Positions 49,180 to 59,228 of a stretch of DNA of 64,000 nt are shown piece by piece. The translations under genes and the position numbers were made by a program. The notes under the pieces were generated by a model that did not search any database, was not told where the DNA came from, and saw nothing but the letters and a program-made list of their open reading frames with translations. This DNA is from Ligilactobacillus salivarius DSM 20555 = ATCC 11741. Lineage in GTDB: Bacteria > Bacillota > Bacilli > Lactobacillales > Lactobacillaceae. Numbering within the stretch: position 1 is the first letter of the stretch; each line of letters opens with the position of its first letter. The DNA is taken from positions 180,106 through 244,105 of the forward strand of contig NZ_AYYT01000001.1 in the NCBI RefSeq assembly GCF_001435955.1, in the 5' to 3' direction.

Positions 49180-49181
49180 TT

Positions 49182-49688
49182 TTAATCCAACCCATCTAAT
49201 AATTCAATAATCACTTTATTTTGTTCTAAATCAATTTTTTTAATTACATCTTTAATAGCTGGTAATAAAAGATCACTTGAGCCTTTACGTTTGACTACCC
49301 AAACATCATTAGCTCCAGGAGACATTATTTCTTTTATTACCCCTATATAGTTATTATCCTCACTAAAGACATCTAAACCTATGATTTGATGATGATAATA
49401 ATTACCATCAGATAAATTTTCTTGCTGTTCTTCAGAGATTTCTAGTATCTTTCCCTTTAAATTTTCTACTAGATTAATATTTTCCAACCCTTTAAAAGTT
49501 ATCATTTCAAATTGTTTATGGGTTCTATGACTTTTAATTTCATAACTATTAATCTTTCCATTGTCTCTAATGTATAATATGTTTCCTGGCTTAAATCTGT
49601 CTTCAGGGAAGTCCGTCTTACTAATAATTTTTAGTTCACCTTTAATACCATGTGTATTTACAATTTTTCCAACTTCATAATAATTCAT
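49182..49688 (-). CDS. rimM: Ribosome maturation factor RimM
   Basis: A 168-residue two-domain factor (N-terminal beta barrel plus PRC-barrel) needed for 30S head maturation. [16 protein letters not shown] and the PRC part beginning [12 protein letters not shown], with GANDVWVVK, are typical. It precedes trmD by two bases. A terminator-like hairpin lies between it and khpA. Confidence 0.95.
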
Positions 49689-49712
49689 TAACTCATCTCC
49701 TTAAAAATTAAT

Positions 49713-49757
49713 AAAAACCTCAAAACAAGGTATGTACACTCCTTATTTTGAGGTTTC
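49713..49757. terminator. Terminator between khpA and rimM
   Basis: 15-bp stem with one mismatch (49716-49730 with 49741-49755), closed by a T-run on the minus strand. It would end the rpsP-khpA transcript, separating rimM-trmD into a different unit. Confidence 0.85.
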
Positions 49758-49772
49758 TTAACTTTATACTAA

Positions 49773-50018
49773 TCAATCCACGATATTTAAGCGTACTTTA
49801 AGATTATTATCAAGTCTAATGCCGTAAACAATATTTCTAATAGCCTGAGCTATTCTTCCATGTTTACCAATCACACGACCAACATCTTCTTTTGAAACAC
49901 TTAAATTAAAGTTTAAAAAATAATCATCCTGCTCAGTTTCTATTTTAACCTCATCAGGCTCAGCAACTAAAGGTTGAACAATCGTTAGAATTAATTGTTT
50001 AACATCTGTTTCTGTCAT
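49773..50018 (-). CDS. khpA: KH-domain RNA-binding protein KhpA
   Basis: An 81-residue protein made of one KH domain with the GKHGRIAQAI signature (the GxxG RNA-binding loop). In Firmicutes KhpA partners KhpB and affects cell size and RNA metabolism. It follows rpsP by nine bases and is terminated before rimM. Confidence 0.93.
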   Translation of the reverse strand: MTETDVKQLILTIVQPLVAEPDEVKIETEQDDYFLNFNLSVSKEDVGRVIGKHGRIAQAIRNIVYGIRLDNNLKVRLNIVD

Positions 50019-50027
50019 TTCTTAACC

Positions 50028-50303
50028 TTATTTCTTAGAAAATTTAGCTTCATGGAATTTCTTCATAACACCGTTACGTGAAAGAATGTTACGTACTGTA
50101 TCAGATGGTTGAGCACCATTGTTTAACCAGTTCATAACCTTTTCTTCTTTAAGAGTAACTGTTTCTGGATCTGTTAATGGGTTGTAAGTACCAACTGTTT
50201 CGATGAAACGACCATCACGTGGAGAACGTGAGTCTGCCACAACGATACGGTAGAAAGGACGCTTCTTAGAACCCATACGCTTTAAACGAATCTTTACTGA
50301 CAT
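50028..50303 (-). CDS. rpsP: 30S ribosomal protein S16
   Basis: A 91-residue protein of the 30S body. The sequence [22 protein letters not shown] with SPRDGRFIE is the signature. AGGAGGTGG precedes the ATG. It heads rpsP-khpA; ffh is upstream with 94 bp between, which contains its promoter. Confidence 0.97.
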   Translation of the reverse strand: MSVKIRLKRMGSKKRPFYRIVVADSRSPRDGRFIETVGTYNPLTDPETVTLKEEKVMNWLNNGAQPSDTVRNILSRNGVMKKFHEAKFSKK

Positions 50304-50340
50304 TAAATTTCCACCTCCTATTATTATCTCAACGTTTAAT

Positions 50341-50369
50341 AATATACCAGTTATTTTGTCTGGTGTAAA
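50341..50369 (-). promoter_or_regulatory. Predicted rpsP promoter
   Basis: On the minus strand -35 TTTACA (50369-50364), 17-base spacer, -10 TATATT (50346-50341). The spacer contains an ACCAG/CTGGT dyad. Confidence 0.65.
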
Positions 50370-50397
50370 GGAAAATTTCTTGACAGACTAAATTTTT

Positions 50398-51846
50398 TTA
50401 TTTTCCTTTTCTTTTAAGTAGTTTTTTCAGCTTCTTTTGCTTTAATTTCTTATTTTTTCTAATCATTCTATTCATTGACATCTTAGCCAACTTACCTTGC
50501 ATACCTCTACCTAAAAGGCCTTCCATACCTGAGAAGTTACCATTTGACATCTTTTTCATCATATCTTGCATTTGCTTAAACTGCTTTATCATGCGATTAA
50601 CTTCCTGGATTGGTCTACCAGATCCAGCAGCTATACGGCGACGACGACTAGGATTCAATAAATCTGGATTTTCTCTTTCTTGTGGTGTCATTGAATATAC
50701 TATCGCTTTAGTGTGTTCAATGTCCTTAGGATCTACTTTCAAATTCTTCAGTGCAGGATTGTTAGCCATTCCTGGAATCATCTTTATAATATCTTCCATA
50801 GGTCCCATATTTTGAACTTGTTCCATCTGAATCAAGAAATCATTAAAATCAAAATTGTTCTCTCTCATCTTTTCTGCAAGTTCTTCTGCTTGTTTTTGAT
50901 CATATTCTTGCTGTGCCTTCTCAATTAAGGTAAGCATATCACCCATTCCAAGAATACGAGAAGCCATTCTGTCAGGATAAAATACATCTAAATCCGTCAT
51001 TTTTTCACCCTGACCAATAAATTTAATTGGTTTTCCAGTAACAGCTCTTATTGAAAGTGCAGCCCCACCACGAGTATCACCATCTAGCTTAGTTAGAACA
51101 ACCCCTGTTACATCAAGTTGATCATTAAAACCTTTAGCAACTTCAACTGCATTCTGACCAGTCATCGCATCAACTGTTAATAGAATTTCATCTGGCTGTG
51201 CTAATTCTTTAATACTAGATAACTCTTGCATTAACTTTTCATCAATTTGTAAACGACCAGCGGTATCGATAATAACGTAATCATTTTTCTTGTCTTTAGC
51301 TTCTTCAAGACCTTGTCGTACAATCTCTACTGGATCAACATCAACACCTAATGAAAATACAGGAACATCAATATCTTTCCCTAATATTTTCAATTGGTCA
51401 ATAGCAGCAGGTCTGTATACGTCAGCTGCAATCATAAAAGGTCGTGCATTTTTTTCTTTTTTTAACTTATTTGCTAATTTTGAAGCTGTAGTTGTCTTAC
51501 CAGCACCCTGCAAACCTACCATCATAATAATTGTTGGAATTTTAGCTGATTTATTTAGGGGAGCGGCTTCCTCACCCATAACTTTCACTAATTCTTCATT
51601 AACAATCTTTACAATTTGTTGTGCGGGTGTAAGACTTTCTAATACTTCTGCCCCAATAGCTCTACTTCTAACGGTCTTTACAAAATCTTTAACAACCTTA
51701 AAATTTACATCGGCTTCAAGTAAAGCTAAACGAATTTCTCGCATAACTTCCTTGACATCAGATTCACTAATTTTACCTTTTCGTCTAAGTTTCCCAATTG
51801 CGTTTTGTAAACGTTCTGTTAAACCTTCAAATGCCACAATGGCCAC
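50398..51846 (-). CDS. ffh: Signal recognition particle protein Ffh
   Basis: The SRP54 GTPase, 482 residues, that captures signal anchors of membrane proteins with 4.5S RNA. The N domain is followed by the G domain (GLQGAGKTTTASKLA, DTAGRLQ, TKLDGDTRGG) and the methionine-rich M domain. The C-terminal tail is a Lys-rich helix. It is six bases after ylxM and pairs with FtsY encoded 360 bp upstream. Confidence 0.97.
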   Translation of the reverse strand: MAIVAFEGLTERLQNAIGKLRRKGKISESDVKEVMREIRLALLEADVNFKVVKDFVKTVRSRAIGAEVLESLTPAQQIVKIVNEELVKVMGEEAAPLNKSAKIPTIIMMVGLQGAGKTTTASKLANKLKKEKNARPFMIAADVYRPAAIDQLKILGKDIDVPVFSLGVDVDPVEIVRQGLEEAKDKKNDYVIIDTAGRLQIDEKLMQELSSIKELAQPDEILLTVDAMTGQNAVEVAKGFNDQLDVTGVVLTKLDGDTRGGAALSIRAVTGKPIKFIGQGEKMTDLDVFYPDRMASRILGMGDMLTLIEKAQQEYDQKQAEELAEKMRENNFDFNDFLIQMEQVQNMGPMEDIIKMIPGMANNPALKNLKVDPKDIEHTKAIVYSMTPQERENPDLLNPSRRRRIAAGSGRPIQEVNRMIKQFKQMQDMMKKMSNGNFSGMEGLLGRGMQGKLAKMSMNRMIRKNKKLKQKKLKKLLKRKGK

Positions 51847-51852
51847 CTACCT

Positions 51853-52191
51853 TTATTCTTCTAAACTTTCTAAACGATTAATTCTCGTTAATAATTCTTT
51901 GTCATATGCATAATTTTCTTCAACATACTTCAATAAATTATCTAGTTCTTCACTTTGTAATTGGAAGTTCCTATATAAATGTAATTTACTCTCGTACTCT
52001 TCTAATATCTTTTCTGTTCTTCTTATGTTATCATATACAGCTTGCCTTGAAACTTCATAATTTTCAGCAATTTCACCTAAAGAATAGTCATCTCGATAAT
52101 ATAATCCTATGTAGGTCATTTGTTTAGGCGTTAGCAATGGTTCATAAAAATCAAATAAAGCATTAATTCTATTAGTTTTTTCAATCGCCAC
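51853..52191 (-). CDS. ylxM: YlxM-like SRP-associated protein
   Basis: A 112-residue helix-turn-helix protein ([24 protein letters not shown]). It is conserved next to ffh in Firmicutes and helps SRP function. The order ftsY-ylxM-ffh is the usual one. The protein resembles a sigma-70 region 4, but is not a sigma factor. Its role in SRP is by family. Confidence 0.92.
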
Positions 52192-52209
52192 TATATTTTC
52201 ACCTACCTA

Positions 52210-53481
52210 CTATTTACTTGGAGTAACTAATCCTTTGAATAATCCTACGACATATTCTTCTGGACTGAAATCACGTAAATCATCCATTTTTTCACCTAAT
52301 CCCACTAATTTTACAGGTAAGTGTAATTCATTTCTTATTGCAAGGACAATACCACCTTTAGCAGTTCCATCTAATTTAGTTAGAACTATTCCTGTAACAT
52401 TAGTAACATCTTTAAATTGCTTTGCTTGTGTTAAAGCATTTTGTCCTGTTGTAGCATCTAAAGCCAATAAAACTTCATGTGGTGCATCTGGAATTTCTCT
52501 TGTTATGACTCTAGCAATCTTTTCTAATTCTTTCATTAAGTTAACTTTATTCTGTAAACGACCAGCAGTATCAACTAATAAAATGTCATAGTCTTCTTCT
52601 TTAGCTTTCTTTACTGCATCAAATACTACAGCAGCAGGATCACTCTTTTCAACTTTTTTTACAACTGTTACACCTACACGTCGTCCCCATTCAGCTAACT
52701 GTTCAATTGCCCCAGCACGGAAAGTATCTGCTGCAGCTAGCATTACTTTTTTTCCTTCCATTTTATAACGATGGGCTAGTTTACCAATAGTTGTTGTCTT
52801 ACCCACACCATTAACACCCACGAAAAGAAAAACTGTTGGTCCCTCGCTAGAAAAGTGTAAATTATTATCTTCCTCTTTTCCTTCGTTTTCGTAAATTTCA
52901 ACAAGCTTTTCAATAATTGCATCAGAAATCTCATTTTTCTTTTTTGCATTTCTCAATTTAACTTCTTGTCTTAATTCATCGCTAATCTTCATAGCTGTTT
53001 CAAATCCTACATCTGCTTCTATTAAAGTTTCTTCTAATTCTTCAAAGAAATCTTCATCTACATGTCTAAAATTAGCTAACAATGAATTTATCATTGCGCC
53101 AAAACCTTTTCGTGATTTTTCTAACCCTTTATCATAACGCTCTTCTTCATCACTTGAGACTTCTTCTTCAACTTTCAAGCTATCATTTTGTTCACTTGAA
53201 TCATTCGAATTCTCTTCTTCAACAAATTCGCTATTATCTCCGTTTAAATCTAAGATTGCATCATTATCTTCTTCAGATTCATCACTATTTTTTTCTTGCG
53301 AATCAACACTTTGGTCAACATCTTCACTTGTTTTTTCTTCAGAAACTACATTACTATCTGAATCAGATGAGTTTTCTTCGCTCTTCATACTCTCTTCATC
53401 GTTATCAACAGTTTCTTGTTTTATTTTTTCTTCATCATCTTGACTAGAAAAAGCTTTTCTTATTCTATCAAAAAGTCCCAT
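52210..53481 (-). CDS. ftsY: SRP receptor FtsY
   Basis: The GTPase that docks SRP at the membrane, 423 residues. An acidic, Ser/Asp/Glu-rich region (about residues 15-115) lies in front of the NG domain, with G1 GVNGVGKTTTIGKLA, DTAGRLQN and TKLDGTAKGG. The basic amphipathic start (GLFDRIRKAF) is typical for membrane contact. It is 19 bp before ylxM and 12 bp after smc. Confidence 0.97.
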   Translation of the reverse strand: MGLFDRIRKAFSSQDDEEKIKQETVDNDEESMKSEENSSDSDSNVVSEEKTSEDVDQSVDSQEKNSDESEEDNDAILDLNGDNSEFVEEENSNDSSEQNDSLKVEEEVSSDEEERYDKGLEKSRKGFGAMINSLLANFRHVDEDFFEELEETLIEADVGFETAMKISDELRQEVKLRNAKKKNEISDAIIEKLVEIYENEGKEEDNNLHFSSEGPTVFLFVGVNGVGKTTTIGKLAHRYKMEGKKVMLAAADTFRAGAIEQLAEWGRRVGVTVVKKVEKSDPAAVVFDAVKKAKEEDYDILLVDTAGRLQNKVNLMKELEKIARVITREIPDAPHEVLLALDATTGQNALTQAKQFKDVTNVTGIVLTKLDGTAKGGIVLAIRNELHLPVKLVGLGEKMDDLRDFSPEEYVVGLFKGLVTPSK

Positions 53482-53492
53482 ATTACCTCTCC

Positions 53493-56400
53493 TTAATCAA
53501 TATCATCAAGAGCCACAGATACTATTTGTGAAACCCCTGATTCTTGCATAGTTACCCCATAAAGAACATCTGCATTTACCATCGTTCCTTTTCTATGAGT
53601 TATCACTATAAATTGTGTTTCATTATCAAATTTTTGTAAATACTGTGCGTATCTAGCTACATTTGTATCATCTAAGGCTGCTTCCGCTTCATCTAAAATT
53701 ACAAATGGTACAGGTCGCACTTTTAAAATAGCAAATAATAGGGTAATGGCCGTCAATGCTCTTTCTCCACCAGAAAGCAAGCTTAATTGCTGTAATTTTT
53801 TGCCCGGTGGTTGTGCCATTATCTCAATTCCTGTTTCTAAAATATTTTCAGGATTAGTTAAGCTTAGTTTTGCATATCCACCAGAGAACATTATTGGAAA
53901 TACCTCACTGAAAGCTTTCGACACTTGCTCAAATGTTTTTTGGAATCTATTCTTAACTTCTAAGTCCATTTCATTCATACTTACTTCTAACTGCTCTTTT
54001 GCCGATAGTAAGTCATTTTGTTGGCTATTTAAAAACTCATAACGTTCATTGACTCTTTCATATTCAGAAATAGCACCTATATTTACTACACCTAACTCAT
54101 CTAATCCTAATTTTAATAACTTGAGTTTCTTTTCAATAGTATTTAAGTCTTTTTCAGAAATTTGATGCTCTACTTCTTCAAAAGTCACCCCATAATTTTC
54201 TGATAAATCTTTTAAATTCCTATCCAAAATAGTATCACATTGACTTATACGTATACTTAACTTTTTTTGTTCCTCATAAGCTGAGCGCTGAAGTTCGTTA
54301 GCTCTTGTTAATTGTTTCTCAGCTTCTTTTACTTCTATGTGTAATTGTTTTCTTTCTTCCTGTGCATCTTTTAATTTCTTCTTTATACTATCAATCGTAT
54401 TTCTTATATACTCTTGTTTATCCTTAATATCTTCTTTGGCACTTAAAGCAATTTTTTCTTTATTTTTTATTTTCGCAATAGCATCTTGCTGTTTCTTTAG
54501 TAATTCAGAAATATTTTCTTCTTGTGTCATTAATTCTTGCAACTGGAGTTTTAATCCTCTTAATTGTTCAATTATAACCGCCTCTCGTTGCTTATAACTG
54601 CTAATCTCTTCACGTTGCTTTTCTATACTATAAGAATTATGTTCTTCAGCTTTCGCTTTTTGAGTAATCAGCTGCTCTAAACTATCTATTTCTTTTGTTA
54701 AAGAGTGTAGTTTTTCTTTATTTTCTTCAAGATTTTGAGAAAGTATCTCTATATTTGTATACTTACTACTTTCCTTTAACTCTCTTAGTTTAATCGATTG
54801 GTGCTCATTTTCTATCTTAATAAGTTCGAATTTTCTACGATATTTATCCCTATCAGTTTGCAATCTATTTTTTTGAACTTGAAGAGTATCGATCTTATCT
54901 TGATTTTTTTTATACTCTTCGTGAACCTTTCCCCAATAGATTTCCATATCTTCTAATTTTTTCTTCATTACTTCGATATTGGATTGCAAATCTTCAATTT
55001 GTAATTTTTGTTCTAACAGACCTGATTTCTTTTGCTTTGTAGCACCACCTGTTATAGCACCACCTGGATTTACTACATCACCATTTAACGAAACAATTCT
55101 TACACCATAATTTAATTTTTTTGCAATTTCAGTAGCAAAATCTATATTTTTAGCGATTACTGTTGTTCCTAATAAATTTTGACTCACTTTTAAATTTTCC
55201 TTAGATACTTTAACAAGCTCGCTTGCAATACCAACATAGCCATCTAATGATTCTAAAGTTACTCTATATTGTTTATTTAGCATTCTAGCTTTAACTGTTT
55301 TTTGTGGTAAAAATGTTGCCCTACCTAGTCTGTTATGAGTCAGATGCTGTATAACTTTTTTAGCTACATTTTCGTCTGTAACAATAATATCTTGTAAGTG
55401 TCCACCTAAAGCTACTTCCATCGCCTGAGCATATTCTTTAGGAATTACAAATTCTTCTGCTACAGATCCGATAATACCAGATATGTTTTTACGTTCTTTT
55501 AGTACTTCTCTAGCACCTTGATAATATCCTGTATAACTATCTGAAATACTTTTTAGTGTCTCTAATTTAGTCTGTACACGTTGATAAATATCCCATGCCT
55601 TATTTCTATTATTTTTTAACTCACTATCCTTTTTAGATAGTTCGACTTCCTTAATTTTAAGTTCTTTTAAAGTAGTAACTATTTCTTGATACTCATTATC
55701 TTTATTATTAAGAGTAGTTTTTAATTCATCTAGCTGTAGTTTTAATTTATTTTTTTCATTCGTTATATTTTGAATATTCTTATTAGTCTCAGCTTGATTC
55801 TGACTTTTTTCTTCTAACTCTTGCTCAATATAATTATTACTATTATTGACTAAATTCTTCTCTTGTATCTTTCGATTTAATTCACTTTTTAGTTTCTCTA
55901 GAATTTCTTCTGGTTCTTTTACATTATCTATTATTTTTTCTAACTCTAATATTTTTTTAGATAGTTTTTCTCTGTCATCTTCCAAATTAGCTATTTTTTC
56001 TTTAACAGATTGTTTTCCAGTTCGAATTTCAGTCAAATTATCTAGATTAGCACTATATTGCTCTTGAAGTTCAGATAATCTTTCCTTTTGAAATTTTTCT
56101 TCTTGTCTAGACATATTTTGTTGTCCAGATATTTTTTCCTCTTGTCTTACAAGTTCCGTCAATTCATTTTGTTCATTGTCAATTAAACTCTCTAATTTCT
56201 TTTGTCTAGAATGTAATACTTCTACCTGTTTACTCTGTTCAGAAGTCATTCTTTCTTTGTCAGATAAAATTTTTATAACTTTTTGTAATTCCGATTCTTT
56301 TTGCTCTTTTTCCGAACTTTTTTGTGTAATTTCTAAGACTAATCTATCTCTATTTAATAAATCGTACTGTTCTTTTTGACTCAAATAATCTTTTGCCTTA

Positions 56401-57029
56401 CTAGCCTGTTGAGCTAAGGGGTCACGCTGCCTACTTAATTCAGACAGTATATCTGCTACTCTCTTTAAATGCTCAGTTGTTTCAACAAGTTCACTTTCTG
56501 CTTTTTTCTTTTCTTTTTTATATTTTAAGACTCCAGCAACCTCTTCAATTAAAATACGTCTATCTTGAGGTTTGCTATTAAAAATAGACTCTACTCTTCC
56601 TTGAGATATAATCGAAAACGATTCTCTTCCTAACCCTGTGTCGATAAATAAATCTACGACATCTTTCAACCTGACTTTCTTTTCGTTTATGAAGAATTCA
56701 CTATCACCCGAACGAAAGATTCTTCTTGTAATTCTTATTTCATTTGGCTGATTATATAGATATCCATCTTCATTATCAAGAACTAATGTCACTTCTGCTC
56801 TATTTAAAGCTGCACGTGTATCTGAGCCGGCAAAAATAATGTCCGGCATTTTACTACCACGCAAATTTTTAACTGACTGTTCACCTAAAACCCAACGTAA
56901 CGCCTCTGTAATATTACTCTTTCCACTACCATTTGGGCCAACAATTCCAGTTAATCCATCTTGAAAATTTATAATTGTTTTATTTGCAAAAGACTTAAAA
57001 CCATTTAAAGTAAGTGATTTTATTTTCAT
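53493..57029 (-). CDS. smc: Chromosome segregation ATPase SMC
   Basis: The condensin core, 1178 residues. The N-terminal ATPase part has GPNGSGKSNI; two long coiled coils (about 170-500 and 670-1010) flank a hinge around 510-640 with its GG-rich NPGGAITGG; the C-terminal part has LSGGERAL and the Walker B LDEAEAALDD. Length and order are normal. It is between rnc and ftsY with short gaps, so the whole block is probably one unit. Confidence 0.98.
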   Translation of the reverse strand: MKIKSLTLNGFKSFANKTIINFQDGLTGIVGPNGSGKSNITEALRWVLGEQSVKNLRGSKMPDIIFAGSDTRAALNRAEVTLVLDNEDGYLYNQPNEIRITRRIFRSGDSEFFINEKKVRLKDVVDLFIDTGLGRESFSIISQGRVESIFNSKPQDRRILIEEVAGVLKYKKEKKKAESELVETTEHLKRVADILSELSRQRDPLAQQASKAKDYLSQKEQYDLLNRDRLVLEITQKSSEKEQKESELQKVIKILSDKERMTSEQSKQVEVLHSRQKKLESLIDNEQNELTELVRQEEKISGQQNMSRQEEKFQKERLSELQEQYSANLDNLTEIRTGKQSVKEKIANLEDDREKLSKKILELEKIIDNVKEPEEILEKLKSELNRKIQEKNLVNNSNNYIEQELEEKSQNQAETNKNIQNITNEKNKLKLQLDELKTTLNNKDNEYQEIVTTLKELKIKEVELSKKDSELKNNRNKAWDIYQRVQTKLETLKSISDSYTGYYQGAREVLKERKNISGIIGSVAEEFVIPKEYAQAMEVALGGHLQDIIVTDENVAKKVIQHLTHNRLGRATFLPQKTVKARMLNKQYRVTLESLDGYVGIASELVKVSKENLKVSQNLLGTTVIAKNIDFATEIAKKLNYGVRIVSLNGDVVNPGGAITGGATKQKKSGLLEQKLQIEDLQSNIEVMKKKLEDMEIYWGKVHEEYKKNQDKIDTLQVQKNRLQTDRDKYRRKFELIKIENEHQSIKLRELKESSKYTNIEILSQNLEENKEKLHSLTKEIDSLEQLITQKAKAEEHNSYSIEKQREEISSYKQREAVIIEQLRGLKLQLQELMTQEENISELLKKQQDAIAKIKNKEKIALSAKEDIKDKQEYIRNTIDSIKKKLKDAQEERKQLHIEVKEAEKQLTRANELQRSAYEEQKKLSIRISQCDTILDRNLKDLSENYGVTFEEVEHQISEKDLNTIEKKLKLLKLGLDELGVVNIGAISEYERVNERYEFLNSQQNDLLSAKEQLEVSMNEMDLEVKNRFQKTFEQVSKAFSEVFPIMFSGGYAKLSLTNPENILETGIEIMAQPPGKKLQQLSLLSGGERALTAITLLFAILKVRPVPFVILDEAEAALDDTNVARYAQYLQKFDNETQFIVITHRKGTMVNADVLYGVTMQESGVSQIVSVALDDID

Positions 57030-57043
57030 CTGTATACAAACTC

Positions 57044-57742
57044 CTACTTTCTGAGTTTCTTTAAAGCTTGATATGCTGCCATCTGTTCAGCAGCCTTTTT
57101 AGTACGTCCAGTACCTTCGCCCATGACTTCATTATTAACAACTACATTCATTGTATAGACACGTTCATTATCCGGACCTGTAACATTAACTTCATTATAT
57201 TTAATTTTACATTCTCCGTTTTGTTGCAAGACTTCCTGTAATTCAGTCTTATTATCCATCATATGATCAAACCAACCCAATTCTAATTTTGGAAAAATAA
57301 CCTTAGAAATAAATCTTACAACTTCATCTTTTCCTTGATCTAAATATAAGGCACCTATAAATGATTCAAAAATATCACATAACAAACTTGGACGCTGACG
57401 AGCATTTCCTTTTTCTTCACCTTTACCTAATCTAATATACTCATTGAAATGGCATTCAATAGCAAATTTACTAAAACTATCAGCTCTTACCATAGCCGCC
57501 CTTAGTCTTGACATTTTTCCTTCAGGCATTTCTGGATAATGTTCATAAATATATTCGGACACGCATAACTGCATTACAGCATCACCCAAAAATTCTATTC
57601 TTTCATAATATTTTAACTTTTTCTTTCTTTCTGGAGTTTCATTTACATACGATGCATGAGTAAATGCCGCATCCAATAAGTCTACATCTTTAAAAGTGAT
57701 GTCAAAATCTCTTTTTAACATTTCTTGTAATCCTTCAATCAT
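57044..57742 (-). CDS. rnc: Ribonuclease III
   Basis: Double-strand-specific endoribonuclease of 232 residues for rRNA maturation and mRNA processing. The signature ERIEFLGDAVMQLC is in the N-terminal domain and Glu/Asp pairs for metal follow (DIFESFIGALY). A dsRNA-binding domain closes the protein (GEGTGRTKKAAEQMAAYQAL). It follows acpP after a terminator and begins the rnc-smc-ftsY run. Confidence 0.97.
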   Translation of the reverse strand: MIEGLQEMLKRDFDITFKDVDLLDAAFTHASYVNETPERKKKLKYYERIEFLGDAVMQLCVSEYIYEHYPEMPEGKMSRLRAAMVRADSFSKFAIECHFNEYIRLGKGEEKGNARQRPSLLCDIFESFIGALYLDQGKDEVVRFISKVIFPKLELGWFDHMMDNKTELQEVLQQNGECKIKYNEVNVTGPDNERVYTMNVVVNNEVMGEGTGRTKKAAEQMAAYQALKKLRK

Positions 57743-57858
57743 TAATACCTCTCCTTAATAAAATTAATAAATTTCATATTTTCCGTTATATAAAGTAATT
57801 AATCATTATACAGTGGAGAATAAAAAATTCAAAACAACTATGACTTATTTATTATACC

Positions 57859-57885
57859 AAAAAAGCCGGCTATATGTGCCAGCTT
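57859..57885 (-). terminator. Terminator of acpP
   Basis: A 7-bp stem (57884-57878 with 57870-57864) with a T-run on the minus strand, directly after the acpP stop; a TATAAT-like -10 for rnc follows it. Confidence 0.8.
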
Positions 57886-57895
57886 CCATCTTAAA

Positions 57896-58138
57896 TTATC
57901 CTTGATGACTATATATATATTTAACAGCATCACCAACAGTATGAATATTTTCAGCATCCTCATCTGGAATTTCTGCACCAAATACATCTTCCAATTCAAG
58001 GACAAATTCCACGATATCAATTGAATCTGCATCTAAATCTTCTTGAAAATTTAAATTTTCTGTAATTTCATCTGCTTTTATTTCAAATCTATCCTCAATA
58101 ATCTCAGAAATTTTTTCAAATATCTCTTTTTCTGACAT
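57896..58138 (-). CDS. acpP: Acyl carrier protein
   Basis: An 80-residue acidic carrier for acyl chains. The phosphopantetheine site is the Ser of [10 protein letters not shown] (near residue 36). I start it at the ATG at 58138 (MSEKEIF), seven bases after AGAAGG, not the longer frame at 58156. It lies between plsX and rnc. In Bacillus fabD and fabG sit between plsX and acpP; they are absent here. Confidence 0.95.
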   Translation of the reverse strand: MSEKEIFEKISEIIEDRFEIKADEITENLNFQEDLDADSIDIVEFVLELEDVFGAEIPDEDAENIHTVGDAVKYIYSHQG

Positions 58139-58214
58139 AAATTTGCCTTCTTTCAAATTTTTTACTACTTGTAGTTTACTAATTTTACTATTAAATGTCT
58201 AGTTTAGTTTAGAA

Positions 58215-59216
58215 TTATACATTCTTGTTAAAATAATCTGTAAATTTCGATAACATATCATTTTCTAGCATATCATTGATTTGTTTAACTGTATAATATA
58301 CTGTTTCTGCATCTGATGCACCATGAGCCTTTACAACCGGGGCCTTAGCTCCCAATAATACTGCACCACCGTATTGAGATGCACTCATTTTATTACGGAT
58401 CTTCATAATACTTGGTTTTAGTAATAAACCACCAATTTTACCTAATAAACCAGCTGACATTATTGTATCTTTTAAGAGATGCATAGCTGTACCAGCTGTG
58501 CCTTCTATAGCCTTTAAGACTGCATTACCAGTAAAGCCATCTGCTACTACTACATCGCAAACACCTTTCAAAATATCCTTAGATTCTACATTACCAACAA
58601 AATTAATACTACTATCAGCTGCTATTAAATTATGTGCTTCAAGTGTTAATTTACTTCCCTTGTGTGGCTCAGTTCCATTATTTAACAAACCTATTCTTGG
58701 ATTTTTAATATTTCTAACACTTTCAGCATAATATTTTCCCAATAAAGCATATTGATATAGCTGTTCTGGCTTGTTATCAGCATTAGCTCCACTATCCAAA
58801 AGATTAAATACTCCACCTTCTTTAGTTAATACTGGTAGAGTTGACAGTAATCCTGGACGAGTAATTCCTTTTATTCTACCAACAATTAATAAACCAGCCG
58901 CTAATAATGCTCCTGTATTTCCACAAGAAAATAATGCATCAGCCTTTCCTTCTTTTACAGCATATGCTGCTCTAACTAAAGAAGAATCTTTTTTTCTTCT
59001 AATTGCTTTAACTGGCTCATCATTCATGTCAATAACTTCAGTAGTTTGGATAATTTCAATATTTTTATCACTTGTCAGAATTTCTCTTATCTTCTGTTCG
59101 TCACCAAATAACATAAATCTGAGATCCGGATATTTATTTCTCGCTTTTTCTACACCCTCAACTACACTTTGTGGTGCAAAATCTCCACCCATAGCGTCAA
59201 CAGCAATTTTTTTCAT
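58215..59216 (-). CDS. plsX: Phosphate acyltransferase PlsX
   Basis: A 333-residue enzyme that makes acyl-phosphate from acyl-ACP in phospholipid synthesis. [28 protein letters not shown] and [14 protein letters not shown] are signatures. The ATG at 59216 is nine bases after AGGAG; the ATG of the longer frame (59225) overlaps that site. It follows recG by 12 bp and leads to acpP. Confidence 0.96.
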   Translation of the reverse strand: MKKIAVDAMGGDFAPQSVVEGVEKARNKYPDLRFMLFGDEQKIREILTSDKNIEIIQTTEVIDMNDEPVKAIRRKKDSSLVRAAYAVKEGKADALFSCGNTGALLAAGLLIVGRIKGITRPGLLSTLPVLTKEGGVFNLLDSGANADNKPEQLYQYALLGKYYAESVRNIKNPRIGLLNNGTEPHKGSKLTLEAHNLIAADSSINFVGNVESKDILKGVCDVVVADGFTGNAVLKAIEGTAGTAMHLLKDTIMSAGLLGKIGGLLLKPSIMKIRNKMSASQYGGAVLLGAKAPVVKAHGASDAETVYYTVKQINDMLENDMLSKFTDYFNKNV

Positions 59217-59228
59217 CTTTACCATCTC

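Noticed and set aside
51290..51913. 207-codon plus-strand frame opposite ffh
   Set aside because: Fully antisense to ffh and the end of ylxM, no initiation signals.
53082..53447. 121-codon Leu/His-rich plus-strand frame
   Set aside because: It is the complement of the acidic Ser/Asp/Glu-rich domain of FtsY.
52985..53480. Low-complexity acidic stretch in FtsY as a possible repeat insertion
   Set aside because: An acidic A domain ahead of the NG domain is normal for FtsY and shows no regular period.
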